Source: Lithobates sylvaticus
Lineage: Eukaryota; Chordata; Amphibia; Anura; Ranidae
Direction of reading: 5' to 3'
Assembly: GCA_028564925.1 (NCBI GenBank)
Contig: CM053031.1
Coordinates: 160,692,226 to 160,756,225 of the forward strand
DNA length: 64,000 nt
The notes under the pieces are model-generated. The model searched no databases and was not told the origin of the DNA. It saw only the letters and a list, made by a program, of their open reading frames with translations. Made by a program: the position numbers and the translations under genes. Of the stretch, positions 34,301-44,255 are shown piece by piece; the first letter of the stretch is position 1, and every line of letters begins with the position of its first letter.

Positions 34301-35017
34301 GGACCCGCATTTAGTTCCTCAGTGACCCAAGTTGTAGCCAAATCTCTGGGGATGCAATGGAAACTACATATTCCCTATCATCCCCAGAGTGCAGGAGTAG
34401 TAGAAAGAATGAACAGGAACATCAAAGACAAATTAAAAAAGGCTACAGGAGGTACTCTAAAAGGTTGGTTGGAACACTTACCTTCTGTCCTTTTTCAGAT
34501 AAGAACCACCCCCCATTCCAGGACAGGATTATCCCCTTTTGAAATTCTAATGGGAATCCCTGCAAATATAGAATTACCCCCATTAGACCCAAATTCTGAC
34601 ATTAACGTTTATTCCCAACAGGAAGTGTACGTGAAAAGTCTGGTAAGTATGCTTCATGAAATAAATGAACAAGTTTCTGTCACCTTTTCTCCTCTTTCAA
34701 CAGAACCAACCCACCCCTTCATCCCAGGGGACAAAGTACTGATTAAGCAGCTGGCTCACAGGAAAAGAATTGGACCAATCTACTCCGGACCGTGGAAGGT
34801 GGAAAAGGTATCCAGGACCGCGGTACTAACGGACCTAGGCAACACCTGGATCCACGCCAGCCGACTGAAGAAGTGTCCCCAGCTCCCCTCAACTCCAGAG
34901 CCCCTAACAGTAACCGAGGATACACTCCCTTCAAGACAACAACAAAATCTACAAGATATTCAGGAAGGCATAGGACAAATCTCCCTGGAGGACACGATGA
35001 TTTTACCTGGAAACTAA
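31337..35017 (+). CDS. pol: Retroviral pro-pol, in phase with gag after one stop
   Basis: Open from just after the gag stop, in the same frame, an arrangement that gammaretroviruses translate by stop-codon read-through. Domains in order (counting from 31370): protease with LIDTGAT near residue 27; reverse transcriptase with LVQDLRAVN, LPQGYVDSPAAF and YVDD near 327; RNase H with VFVDGSC near 633 and YTDSRYA; integrase with an HHCC zinc motif (HGPGHIG ... CLTCAQ), catalytic residues in QIDFTH, WSDRGPAF and VERMNR, and a C-terminal GPY/F-like YSGPWKVEKV. It makes and integrates the proviral DNA. Confidence 0.93.
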   Translation, partial: GCLEYVPSLSLVCYNLSWKSLPQVVLNVDGQRVCFLIDTGATSSSVNNVIFDTPQCTEGNSIGINGTPVTHPITPPLPVTTPEGQHLCDQSFAVLTSCPVSLMGRDLLSSLSITIKFDKEGSLTASSPFCDLTGPKRHTHKGFFMLLPATLETHKIWAENKGSVGFINCTPYTPQLRPDAQPQYHKQYPLPPEKTNGIAPQIEEYIRLGILKPVISPWNTPIYPVKKTSGEWRLVQDLRAVNKQVLPLPPLVSDITFIFSCIPADSLCYTVIDLANAFFSIPIAEEAQPIFAFSWAGAGQLTWSRLPQGYVDSPAAFSMVLNETVKSWTSEHGSVLIQYVDDLLLCSRSAEDCAVDSTLLLEHLAEAGHLASRKKIQWCLPQVEYLGCILDKGTRLVSPKRAAALQALSPPKDKAALMSFLGAIVYCRQWIPDCSHYDSILREAAGSNAPKLIDWTEDRKNAFDALIKSLSTAPTLGLVDYGKAFQLYCVVSGKSFAAVLAQSHGSGYRPVSYLSRKLPIQVQGMPSCLQNVAACAMSAQDANKIVLGHKMTLYTTHSVTHLIQNMNTQHMTSQRLSGYEITLLNTDNLVLKYVPNSNPVVRLLHSMLRLPHEPDHTHNCVEKVEQVTSPRPDLSDIPIINAENVFVDGSCSRPSDSTFLTGYAVVQLPHTVLEAKPLPPVSAQVAELEALTRACILFTNKEVNIYTDSRYAFGVVHDFGVIWANRGFKTADNKQIANSEQILNLLQAILLPKKVAVIKVKAHSSDNSIVSKGNAFADREAKKAAASSPNSPAPTTIFFKEHFSSPDFKTVVAQMQSMATDTDVHFWANEGLTKDSEGLWTKEGKILGIPEANCILILSYLHGPGHIGPAPLVNIYSKSFCTNNLQKQTKLLTRSCLTCAQNNVQGKRHGLHGHLPPPLGPLTDLQIDFTHLPKQKGNLRCLCVIVDKWSAWVEAIPCTGETANIAARCLLNYWICRFGIPTTIWSDRGPAFSSSVTQVVAKSLGMQWKLHIPYHPQSAGVVERMNRNIKDKLKKATGGTLKGWLEHLPSVLFQIRTTPHSRTGLSPFEILMGIPANIELPPLDPNSDINVYSQQEVYVKSLVSMLHEINEQVSVTFSPLSTEPTHPFIPGDKVLIKQLAHRKRIGPIYSGPWKVEKVSRTAVLTDLGNTWIHASRLKKCPQLPSTPEPLTVTEDTLPSRQQQNLQDIQEGIGQISLEDTMILPGN

Positions 35018-35104
35018 ACAGAATCTTTCCATCATCAGGACAAGTGAAGAAGAAGAAGAAGAATAGTGAATTTTGAGGACATTAGATATATATATATATA
35101 TATA

Positions 35105-36601
35105 ATGTTTTCAACATCAGCAACAGGGAAGACCTTGTGCCTCTGGTGCTGTCTAATTTTGGTAGTATTCTTACCTACTTGGCTGATAGCTAACTGTATA
35201 TACCACCCAGAGGATTTGGGACCACTAAAAGGGATATGTGGGATTCCCAAGTCAAATAACACTCCTATAGTAAGACATAGAAGAAGTGAACCCCCCCAAG
35301 AGTTTTCTGATAAAATGTTGTTGTTGAAATTTAAATATAGCTATGCCCAAAAATCAGGTTTTGAAAAGTGCTGGATATGCAGTAAACTACATCCCAGTAC
35401 TGCCAGAGTTCCTTTAATGGCCATACCTTTAAATTTTACCTCACTCCTAAACGGCACACCCCCTATAGTTCTTACCGACGTTACCAGGAAGAGTCCTAAC
35501 AAAACCCTCACTTTTCAAATCATAGGCAGAAGCCATTATCCAGATTGGTGTTTCAGGTTAGGGAATACCACCAAAGGAGCCGAAGTTTGTAAACAATCAA
35601 AGCTTAATATCTCAATGACAACATTAAATGATACATTCTATGTAACCCAAGATCTTACTCTTAATACCACCCTGTATCAATTTCTGAGTATTAATACCAC
35701 TTCTCCCATGGCTCAGCTTCTGGCTACTCTTACACTATCTGGTTTGTCAGACCAAATGTATAAGGTACTGCGTGCACGCCCTTTAGCACTAGGGAACAAT
35801 ATTTACATTTGTTGTGGAAAGCTCTGTCATCCCTGGATTCCTATCCAGCCCCAAGGATGGTGTTATCTAGCAGCCCTGGCCCCACTCATGGGTGTATTGG
35901 GAAACAATGAAGGTACTCACCTCCTTGAAGCCAGCATCCACCCCAGGTACCCCCTTAAACATCGCAATAAGAGAGAGATATTCCTGGAAAAAGATATGGC
36001 ATGGGCATGGTTCCCCTCCTGGACAGGATGGGGAATAGATTTAATGAAGAGACTAAACAATTACACTGGAATCATTGATGAAATCTTGGAAAAGAATTCC
36101 GATGACATCACAAAATTAAACATAGAAACCAGGGCAATAAGGAAACAATTAGAACTACATGATTTAGCTATAGAAAGCATGAGCGCAGCCCTTACCGGCC
36201 TTTGTGAAATTACTGAAGATTATGAATGCTGCACTTGGATTCATAATACCAGTATTGAAGTACCAGATTATTATGACATAGTTGCCCAACATCGCAAGGA
36301 GGTAAATAAACTCCAGGATGAGGCAAGGAATATTGGAAAAACGTGGGATCCTTTCTCCACAGGTTTTGGCCTAGGGGGACTAACCTCCTGGTTAAAAAAT
36401 ACTGCTATGACCATTGTTATGATATTGCTTTTTATTTTGTTCTTATATGCTTGTTATAAAATAGTTGGATGTATCTGTAAGAAGGGTGTAAAAACAAGTT
36501 CAGAGAGTTTTAAACTGACCTTTATCACCAAGGAACAGACTGTGTGGTATGAGAGTCAAGAACACGAAACCACAGAGTACCAGACTTGTGCTATAAAATA
36601 A
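35105..36601 (+). CDS. env: Retroviral envelope glycoprotein
   Basis: A start at 35105 (MFSTSATGKTLCLWCC) gives a hydrophobic signal peptide; the frame is open from 35066. The surface subunit has CWIC (near 35370), the CxxC motif of gamma-type envelopes, and several NxT/S sites. A furin-type RNKR precedes the transmembrane subunit at ~35966-35977. The transmembrane subunit has a C-x7-CC cluster (CEITEDYECC), one residue longer than the usual C-x6-CC, and an anchor TIVMILLFILFLYACYKIV. It mediates receptor binding and fusion at the cell surface in the family. Confidence 0.9.
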   Translation: MFSTSATGKTLCLWCCLILVVFLPTWLIANCIYHPEDLGPLKGICGIPKSNNTPIVRHRRSEPPQEFSDKMLLLKFKYSYAQKSGFEKCWICSKLHPSTARVPLMAIPLNFTSLLNGTPPIVLTDVTRKSPNKTLTFQIIGRSHYPDWCFRLGNTTKGAEVCKQSKLNISMTTLNDTFYVTQDLTLNTTLYQFLSINTTSPMAQLLATLTLSGLSDQMYKVLRARPLALGNNIYICCGKLCHPWIPIQPQGWCYLAALAPLMGVLGNNEGTHLLEASIHPRYPLKHRNKREIFLEKDMAWAWFPSWTGWGIDLMKRLNNYTGIIDEILEKNSDDITKLNIETRAIRKQLELHDLAIESMSAALTGLCEITEDYECCTWIHNTSIEVPDYYDIVAQHRKEVNKLQDEARNIGKTWDPFSTGFGLGGLTSWLKNTAMTIVMILLFILFLYACYKIVGCICKKGVKTSSESFKLTFITKEQTVWYESQEHETTEYQTCAIK

Positions 36602-36638
36602 GGAAAGGGATGATCATTATGTTAAATCAGAATGATCA

Positions 36639-36668
36639 AAGGGAAGATTATAAGGGGGCTACTTATAA
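36639..36668 (+). promoter_or_regulatory. Polypurine tract region
   Basis: GGGAAGATTATAAGGGGG lies just before the right LTR. Plus-strand DNA synthesis normally starts at such a tract. It is 8-10 bases from the TG of the LTR, slightly farther than usual. Confidence 0.55.
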
Positions 36669-37411
36669 TGATATACCATTTTAATAGTGATTGAAATTAA
36701 TATGCTTAAACTTTCAGAGTAACAGCTTTTGAACAAAGCTGTTATAAGTGTATACTGCTTACTATGTAACAAACTGACAAGTGTTGACATATCAGGACGC
36801 ATCTGTTTTGTGGTTTATTAACTCTGTACTTCACCAGAGGATATGAAACTAGCTAGGACCAGTGACTTAGGAATTTGCGGTCATGTTAGCAGATGTGTAC
36901 AGATAACGAGAACTAACAACCATCACATGACTAACCTTTGCCCTATATTCCATATTGCAAATTAACAACCATCACATAACTAACCTTTGCCCTATATTCC
37001 ATATTGCAAATTAACAACCATCACATAACTAACCTTTGCCCTATATTCCATATTGCAAATTAACAACCATCACATGACTAACCTTTGCCCTATATTCCAT
37101 ATTGCAAATTAACAACCATCACATGACTAACCTTTGCCCTATATTCCATATTGCAAATTAACAACCATCACATGACAAGAAGTTGTTAATGTATGCATAT
37201 GTGTATGAATCTGATTGGTTCTTGGGAGGGCTGTTCCCCCCGTCTGCATTTCCCATAAAAGAGGAACGTAGTGCCTATTAAACTTTGTAATCATTCTTCA
37301 CGTACCATTGAGTGTATGTGTGATGTTTATCCACCGGTGATTTGGGACCTCCGCTTCTACCATCCCTGGCCTAGGCATTTAGAATACAAGGAGAAAGACG
37401 TGTACCTTACA
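36669..37411 (+). repeat. 3' LTR of provirus
   Basis: The same 743 bp as the 5' LTR at a constant offset of 8840, with no difference seen by eye, including the five 49-bp units. Confidence 0.93.
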
Positions 37412-37470
37412 GTCCTGACCTGAATCCTATTGAGATGTTGTGGTATGACCTTAAAAAGGCCTTTAATAAT
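37412..37470 (+). pseudogene. Tc1 transposase, C-terminal scrap
   Basis: Reads SPDLNPIEMLWYDLKKAFNN, the region around the last catalytic residue of Tc1 transposase (DLNPIE). It lies directly against the right LTR. Confidence 0.85.
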
Positions 37471-37946
37471 AAACACCTTCATTTACAAATTGCATTTTGT
37501 GTTTACTTGTGTTGTCCTTGACTATTGTTTAAATTGGTTTGATTTTCCGAAACACTTAAGTGTGACAAACATGCAAAGGAACAGGAAATGAGGAAGGGGG
37601 CAAACACTTTTTCACACCACTGTATATACTCTGCGGTGCGCACATATAAAAGGTGCCTTGGGCACGAGAGGTACATTCTACATATCTGAACCACGGATAC
37701 ATATAAAACCAAAAAAAAAGAGACAAAAAAGAAAAAATATTATAGGAATAACTGAGGAAGAGATAGATAACTAGACTCTTTGTCTTTTGAGATAGTAGGG
37801 GGATACAGTTTTCTTCTAGTGCCTTGTGCTTGTCTATGCTTTTGTCACGAGATATCATGCCAGTGCCTGTGTTGCTGTCCTAATCTAGATCAGCTAATCA
37901 TTCGTTAGAGTTGCATCAGGTTACATTTGTAATAGCCTGTCAGTTA

Positions 37947-40900
37947 TTAATTGGGCCGGTGCCAGCCCTGGCATGTCCAGCCAGTTTTGCCACAGATTGT
38001 AGAATTTTTTGGGTGCATTCCTATGCTGGTAAGTGAGCGTATCAGCATGTTATTTACCATATCCACCCAGCCTTTACCTGTGGGAACTCTAGGTGTTATC
38101 CAGAAACGTGCAATTGCCTTACATGCTAGGTATAATAGACGCAGTATTGCCGTATGTCCACTGGGTGAGAGGGTTGGTATTTCCAATGCACCAAGGAGAC
38201 ATACAATCGGGTCATTTATTACTGGGAGTTGGAACACCTGTGAGATGGTTGTTAAGACAAATTGCCAGTACCGGAATAATTTCGGGCATTTCCACATCAT
38301 ATGTAGCAGATCTCCCTCTTCTCTAGTGCATTTCGGGCACAGTGGAGAATCCCTGAGGCCCCACTTGTGTAGTCTGGTTGGAGTTCTATTGACCCTATGA
38401 AGTAAAAATAGGTGGGATAGTCTGTGGGAGGCAGAGACCGATACCAATGGGGCTGAGGTCAAACACAGCTCCCACTGTTCTCCGTCTATGGGGCCCAAGT
38501 CCTTCTCCCAGCCGCGTCTGCACGCTAGTTTGGATGCATCGTGTGATGTGTTGATCAACCTCACGTATACTGTGGAGATCATGCCCTTCCTGTCATCCGC
38601 CGCCAGCACATCATTCATTAGTGGATGTGCTACCAACGTGAGAGAGGAGAGCCTGAGCTCACTCTGCACTGCGTGTCGCAGCTGGAGATATTGAAAGAAG
38701 CATACCCTGGGAATCGCAAATTCCCCTTGTAGATCTGTAAAAGACTTAAACACTGATCCTCTGAACAATTGAGCAATGTATCGCACTCCCAACTCTTCCC
38801 ATTGATGAAAGTCTGTGAGTTTGGCCAGCTCTTTAAAGTAAGTATTTCTCCAAATGGGAGTGAAGTGACATACCCCCCTTATGCGCATAAGAGACCTAAT
38901 GTACTTCCATAGTGTGTTGAGAAGCGTGATCGTGGGGAGGGTTTGTTGGATGTGAGTGAAACCCGCCTCTAGGTGGGATAGTACGGTGAGTGTGGAGTCT
39001 TGCGGGACCAACAGGGACCTAATGGGGTCTTTGTCATCCATTGTTCCCCACCCCCCCCAGGTGTTGGATTTGTGAGGCGACAAAGTAGTATCTGGCATGT
39101 GGTACGGCGAGTCCCCCCTGGTCTTTTGCCAGTTGCAATGAGTTTAGGCTGATCCTAGCTGACTTGTTGCCCCAGATCAGCGCTCTGAATTGGGCATCTA
39201 TCTGAGAGAACCATTTATGAGGGATCCAAACAGGGGTGTTATGAAACACATATAGGAGTTGGGGGGCCCAAACCATTTTAATTAAGTTCGCTCGTCCGGT
39301 GACAGAAATAGGCAATTTCACCCACACCGCACACTTCTGCCTAAATTTGTGGAGCAGAGGCGTGAGGTTTAGTGATAAGTATTGATTGGGGTCGGCTGTC
39401 ACTTGTATTCCAAGGTAACGAAATTCGTTCACTATTTGTATATCCTTGGCACAGTCTGGGAGAGGTTTCGATAGTGGGTCTAGGGGTAGAATGACTGATT
39501 TATTCCAGTTAATAGTGAAACCTGACAGCTCCCCGAAGTCCGCGATCAATTGCATCGTGTGCCTCAGCGAGCTGCCCGTGTCCCCTAGATAAATTAAAGT
39601 GTCATCTGCGTATAAAGAAATAATGTCCTGTTTAAGTCCCCTACGGAACCCAATTATGTCTAGTGATTCCCTTGCGTGAATGGCCAAGGGTTCGAGAGCC
39701 ATTGCAAATAACAGGGGTGATAGAATACACCCCTGTCGTGCTCCCCTGAAAAGCGTGAAAGAATCAGATACCTCTCCATTGACCCGCATTCTCGCAGTAG
39801 GGTTGTTATATAATAACTGGACCCATCTGAGGAAGGAGGGACCCACCCCAAATCTTTCCAGTGTTTCCCATAGATATAGCCACTCAACGCTGTCGAAAGC
39901 TTTGGCAGCGTCAAGTGACAGGACTGCTCTGTTGCCCGGGTTATCTACTGGGATCTGTAGGTTGAGAAACAATCTACGTAAGTTATGTGCCGTCGATCTG
40001 GTCGGGATGAACCCAGACTGGTCTCTGTGGATTACTGATTGTATACACTTGGCTAACCTGTTGGCCAATACTCTGGCCAGCAGTTTAACGTCAAAAGTGA
40101 GCAGAGATATCGGTCGGTAAGAATCCGGTGATATCGCAGCTTTGCCCGGTTTCAGAAGGACCACTATCAGAGCCTCAGTCATGGAGGGGGGAAGACTACC
40201 GGTCTCAAAGGCCCTGTTATATACATTCAAAAGAACTGGGATCAAATGTGAGGCGTACCTCTTATAGACTTCCGAGGGGAGTCCGTCTGACCCTGGGGCC
40301 TTCCCATTTTGTGCTTGTGCTAATGCTTCTAGTAGTTCCTCTTCAGAGAGAGGTGCATTCAGTTGGGAGGCGTCTGATTTCGAGAATTTTGGCAAGGGGT
40401 GTCTGTCTAAGAATGTATGTATTTCTGTCCTCGTTGGGTTTACTTTGGAGGTATATACGTCTTGAAAAAAGTCTTTAAACATCCCCATGATTTCTGGAGT
40501 AGAATGATGAAGTGTACCCTGTTTGTCGGCCATTGCCACTATATGTGCCGCCGGCTGTTGTGACTTGGCTAACATGGCCAGCATGTGGCCAGTGTTTTCT
40601 CCTTCCTCATAGTGTGCCTGTTGAAGGAAAAAGCGTTTGTTTTCAGCTAATTGTAACGTGAGGTTCTTTAGCATGGCTTGGGCTGAGAGCCATGTGCTCT
40701 TGGTGCTATCACTTGGGTCTGCTATATATTGTGTTTCTGCTTTACCTGCTTCCGCCCTCACTAGATTCTCCCATTCCTTGGTTTTAGACTTAATATGCGA
40801 GATCTCTCTAATAAACTGTCCCCGTAAGTAAGCTTTGGTTGCATCCCATACTATAGTCAGGTCAGCAGACCCTATGTTTTGCTGAAAAAAAATGGTCAAG

Positions 40901-41709
40901 AGGCTGCTAATTGGGTCTGGGTCTGGTAGTAGAGCCATCCAAAATGGGTTCAATTTCCACATACTCCTAGCTTTAACCATCCCCATATGTACATCTACGG
41001 ACAGTGGAGAGTGGTCAGAGACATGTCTAGTATGGTATTGCGAGGTGACAATTAATGGAAGCATATATTCATTGCCCAGAGCTAGATCAATACGCGATAA
41101 TCCTCCAATGGAGGCAGATTGACAGGAATAAGCTTTGGTATCAGGGTTGTGCATCCTCCATACGTCTATAAGGCCCATCTCCTGGAGGAGACGGGCAAAT
41201 GGTGTGGGTTTTTGGCTGCTTTGCGGCCCTGGTCCCCCAGTGGAGCTCAGTTTATCTTTACTTATGTCAATGAGATTGTTAAAATCACCTATTGTCAACA
41301 ATGGTACGCCCGGGAACTGCGCCATGTAAGACGCAAGTAGTGTAAGCACGGTGGCTGAGAACGGAGGAGGGATGTACAATCCTGCCAAGATACATTTGGT
41401 CCCATAAAGGGAGCACAGCAAAAATATGTAACGACCTTCCGGATCAATTTTAATGTCTAGTGGGGAGAATTGTGTCCCCCTTTTTATCAGGATACTCACC
41501 CCCCTCGAGTACACCGAGTAGGTGGCATGGTATTGATGACAAAATTGTCTCACAGCAAAAGAGGGGGTGTCTATCGGGGGGAGGTGAGTCTCCTGTAGGC
41601 ATATCACATCCGCTTGTATGCGCTTGACAGTTCTCATGACTGCCAGGCGCTTGATCGGATTATTTAGGCCCCTTACATTCCAGGACAGAACTCTCGTCAC
41701 TCCTGACAT
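37947..41709 (-). pseudogene. L1 ORF2: endonuclease-RT, one frameshift
   Basis: Start MSGVTRVLSWNVRGLNNPIK opens an AP-like endonuclease with CLQETHLPP, GDFNNLID and the catalytic SDHSPLSVDV near residue 228. RT follows with GKAPGSDGLPSEVYK, DSYRPISLL, HRDQSGFIPTRS, LSLDAAKAFDSVEW, GARQGCILSPLLFAMALEP and YADDTLIYL near residue 698. The last ~370 codons (37947-39080) are in another frame. They hold the C-terminal Cys/His motif CPKCTREEGDLLH...CPKLFRYW. The frame changes in the run of C at 39050-39058, next to QHLGG, so a one-base homopolymer change (or a base-calling error) separates them. ORF2p nicks DNA and reverse-transcribes L1 RNA. Confidence 0.88.
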
Positions 41710-42273
41710 TCAAATAGCATTTTCATATTTACTCGGATATTTAGTACATAAGACACCCGTATTGGGAGAGCTATATTAACCTTGCCCTTGAGTGGGTCTT
41801 TGTGCCAGTGTGGCACTTTGGCTGTAGGAAAAAACAATCAATGTGCAGCAACAAAGGCATTAGTGACCTGTGATTGGCATCTGCATAGAGCATGAGTCTC
41901 GTAAATACTATACCAGCGATTCTGGTGATCATGGTGGCAGTCCTTGAAGAGGGGGAAGGGGAAAAAAAATGAAAAAAAAGACAAGAGTGAAAAAAAGAAA
42001 AAAATGATGCAACATATGGCCAACAGGGCCTCGCCTTCAATCTTGAACTTGAACTTGAATGGGGAGTCAATCCTATCCATTCTGGGGGCAACAGTGGAAG
42101 TGCACTTACGTGTCCCAACCTTCTCCACAGCAAGAACATTAGCCGTGCGTATGTGCGTGTATTCAGAAAACAACCGGGGTTCTGGATAGCTGGCTCTGCC
42201 TTCTCTGCAACTTCCATAGGGAATCAACAAGTGGTAAAGAAAACCAGATCTGTGCAAAAGAATGATGGACACC
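41710..42273 (-). other. L1 inter-ORF region
   Basis: Non-coding spacer between ORF1 and ORF2, with an A/T-rich tract (41944-42006 on the plus strand is A-rich). Nothing else recognised. Confidence 0.5.
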
Positions 42274-43179
42274 TCATGTTGGTGCGTTGCGCCTGTTTCT
42301 AGCAGCTCGGATCGATTGCTCTTCCCGGTCCAGCCATTGTGCTGCTGCAGAAGGGGAATCAAAGAATTGGGCCGAGCCCATGACTTCTACTCTGAGGCGA
42401 GCTGGGTAAAGCATTGCATATTTCAGTTCTAGGTCTCTGAGTCTTTTCTTGACATCAGTGAATTTAGCTCGTTTTTTCTGTAAGTCAGCAGAGAAATCAG
42501 GGAAGAATGAGATTTTAGCATTGTCAAGTTTGAGTGCCGCAGGTTTGATCCTGGCATTGGAGAGGACCGCATCTCTGTCCTTATAATTGAGGAGTTTAAA
42601 CAGGAAAGGCCTTGGGGGGGCGCCTGGTGGTGGAGGCCTAGCCGGAACTCTGTGAGCCCTTTCCACTGAGAACATGGGGGAGAAGACCTCCGCCCCAAAT
42701 GCATTGGTCAGCCATTTTTCAATAAAGTCTACAGGGTTTTTGCCCTCCATACGCTCAGGGATACCAATAGCCCTTATATTGTTTCTCCTCATTCTGTTCT
42801 CCATTTCATCTAAGCGAGCTACATGTTGTGCAAGTAAATGGTTATTATAGGATAGGTCATTTTGCATTGGCGCTAGATCATCTTCCATGGAGCTCACTCT
42901 ACCCTCCAAGGCAGCTGTCCTCTCCCTTATCTTCTGCGTGTCCTGGCGCAGAAATGTCATTTCTGCTTTAACCCCCTTGATGTCTGATGTGAGTGCTGCT
43001 AGCGATGTGTTACATGAAGTGACCGCAGCAAAAATGTCCCTGAGTGTGGGTTCGTTTTCCCCTTCAGGGCTAGGTATGGATTGCGGCCTAGCGGGCAGGC
43101 CTTGCGGGGTACTCACTGCGTCCCAGGGGAATATGGCGCCGTTGGAGTCCTCCAGAGGTACTGTATCGTCTGCCTCCAT
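42274..43179 (-). CDS. L1 ORF1 protein
   Basis: A 301-codon open frame from MEADDTVPLEDSNG. It has a coiled-coil region at ~residues 55-135 (TSDIKGVKAEMTFLRQDTQK ... RLDEMENRMRR), then an RRM-like domain starting RRNNIRAIGIPE with VERAHRVP, then a basic C-terminal domain (KKRAKFTDVKKRLRDLELKY, FDSPSAAAQWLD). This is the standard layout of L1 ORF1p, the trimeric RNA-binding chaperone that coats L1 RNA in the cytoplasm. It sits 564 bases upstream of ORF2 on the same strand. I see no break, and start and length fit the family. Confidence 0.88.
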   Translation of the reverse strand: MEADDTVPLEDSNGAIFPWDAVSTPQGLPARPQSIPSPEGENEPTLRDIFAAVTSCNTSLAALTSDIKGVKAEMTFLRQDTQKIRERTAALEGRVSSMEDDLAPMQNDLSYNNHLLAQHVARLDEMENRMRRNNIRAIGIPERMEGKNPVDFIEKWLTNAFGAEVFSPMFSVERAHRVPARPPPPGAPPRPFLFKLLNYKDRDAVLSNARIKPAALKLDNAKISFFPDFSADLQKKRAKFTDVKKRLRDLELKYAMLYPARLRVEVMGSAQFFDSPSAAAQWLDREEQSIRAARNRRNAPT

Positions 43180-43510
43180 CGCTTCTTTCAGGGACTCCTC
43201 CGGGGGGGAGATTGATCTGAGGTGATCGGCATGGAGAACAGCTTAGCCGCTGCCTCCCTGTGAATTTCCTTCGCCGAGCGCTGAGCGATGGCGCCATGAT
43301 GGCCCATGAGGTCAGTGCTGCGCGATGGCACGTGTCGTCTGGCGGACGACATCTGGTCTTACTGGAGGTGAGTATCGGTGCCTGTGGGTGCCAGGGGTTA
43401 GCAGGGCTCAGGTAAGGTAGTTTTTTAGGGGGATGGAAGCGGATTCCCAGGATTAGTTCAGGATGTTCGGCGGAGCTCCTCACAAGTGCGTCCGGCTACA
43501 TCCGCTGCCT
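43180..43510 (-). promoter_or_regulatory. L1 5' untranslated region
   Basis: GC-rich ~330 bp upstream of ORF1, ending CCACGCCCACC against a T-run of the host element. L1 5' regions act as internal promoters. No specific site is identified. Confidence 0.45.
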
Positions 43511-44255
43511 GGCCACGCCCACCTTTCTTTTTTTTTAAAATAACAAACATGTTATACTTACCTCCACTGTGCAGCTCATTTTGCACAGAGTGGCCCTGAA
43601 CCTGGTCTTCTCGGGTCCCTCGGCGGCTGTCTCAGCTCCCCCCCACAAGTACTTCTCACCTTCATGCGTGCTCCCTCGCATGGTGTGGAGTACTTGGGGG
43701 CGCGCTCCCGTGATACTTTAAGCATTAAATAAATCACTGCTCCCTAAAAAACTGCTTTTTAAAAAAAAAAAAAAAATTTGCATTGATACAGGACCCAGGT
43801 CCCCAAACACTTTTTATAACAATAACTTGCATATAAGCCTTTAAAATTAGCACTTTTGATTTTTCATGTTAGTGTCCCATAGACTTTAATAGTGTTCCGG
43901 TGGCTTTTGAATTTGCCCCGAACACTGCATACTGTTTGGCATACGCAGAACATCCAAACAACCAAAGTTTGGCCCGTACTTATGCTCAGGCCGAACCGTT
44001 CGCCCATCCCTACTGGCAGTTCGCCCATCCCTACTGCCACATTATTGAGACTCTGACCTCTTTCGACCAATCAGGATTCATTCCGAATAGATTTATCACA
44101 GACAATATCCGCCTAGACCTGAATGTACTTCAAGACGCTAATCTACACAAAAACACAGGCCCTCCTCTTGAGCCTTGACATCAATAAGGCCTTTGATAAT
44201 GTACTCTGGCCTTACTTGTTTTCGGTCCTACAACAGATGGGCTTTAGGGATGAAT

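Larger units (their letters stand above)
27829..37411 (+). mobile_element. Endogenous retrovirus, gamma/epsilon-like, looks whole and young
   Basis: A 9.6-kb provirus with 743-bp LTRs at both ends, a tRNA-Leu primer site, a splice donor, gag, pro-pol and env in the standard order, and a purine-rich tract before the right LTR. By line-by-line reading the two LTRs show no difference, which implies a very recent insertion. I see no break in gag, pro-pol or env. One-stop separation of gag and pol, gamma-type envelope motifs and a GPY/F-type integrase end place it near gamma/epsilon retroviruses. It lies inside a Tc1 element but shows no target duplication. Confidence 0.92.
27119..37622 (+). mobile_element. 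Tc1-like transposon containing a provirus
   Basis: Long terminal inverted repeats: CAGTGGTGTGAAAAAGTG at 27119 and its complement ending at 37622, continuing inward for at least 160 bp. TA dinucleotides flank both ends (27117-27118, 37623-37624), the Tc1/mariner target duplication. A transposase N-terminus is at 27498. A C-terminal scrap lies right of the provirus. Roughly 0.5 kb of transposase between the two flanks is absent. Confidence 0.9.
26922..43510 (-). mobile_element. Nearly full-length L1 (minus strand), split by Tc1 + provirus
   Basis: Starts at ~43510 with a short 5' region, then ORF1 (43179-42274), ORF2 (41709-37947), a 3' region crossing the Tc1 insertion, and a poly-A tail (as T-run) at ~26922-26943. 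It was inserted into a T-rich stretch of the fold-back element, so an exact target duplication cannot be read. With the insertion removed, the length is ~6 kb, normal for an amphibian L1. Confidence 0.88.
25026..44031. mobile_element. Fold-back DNA element with TA-type target, split by an L1
   Basis: Begins (GA)TAGGGATGAGCC and ends (GGC)GAAC..., complement of the same, GCCCATCCCTA. Short tandem doublings of the terminus occur at both ends (25018-25050; 44004-44035). The arms are long inverted copies: 25140-25410 pairs with 43735-43870 and 26690-26920, and 25413-25990 pairs with 26165-26770. The interior has GTCCCCATGTTGATGGGGAC-type hairpins. No transposase is seen. The second copy at 57372-59691 shows the same plan uninterrupted. 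Superfamily unknown; TA duplication suggests Tc1/mariner-like mobilisation. Confidence 0.7.

Noticed and set aside
29486-36601. Domesticated viral gene under host control
   Set aside because: All retroviral genes sit together with LTRs, so this is a recent provirus; nothing shows host co-option.
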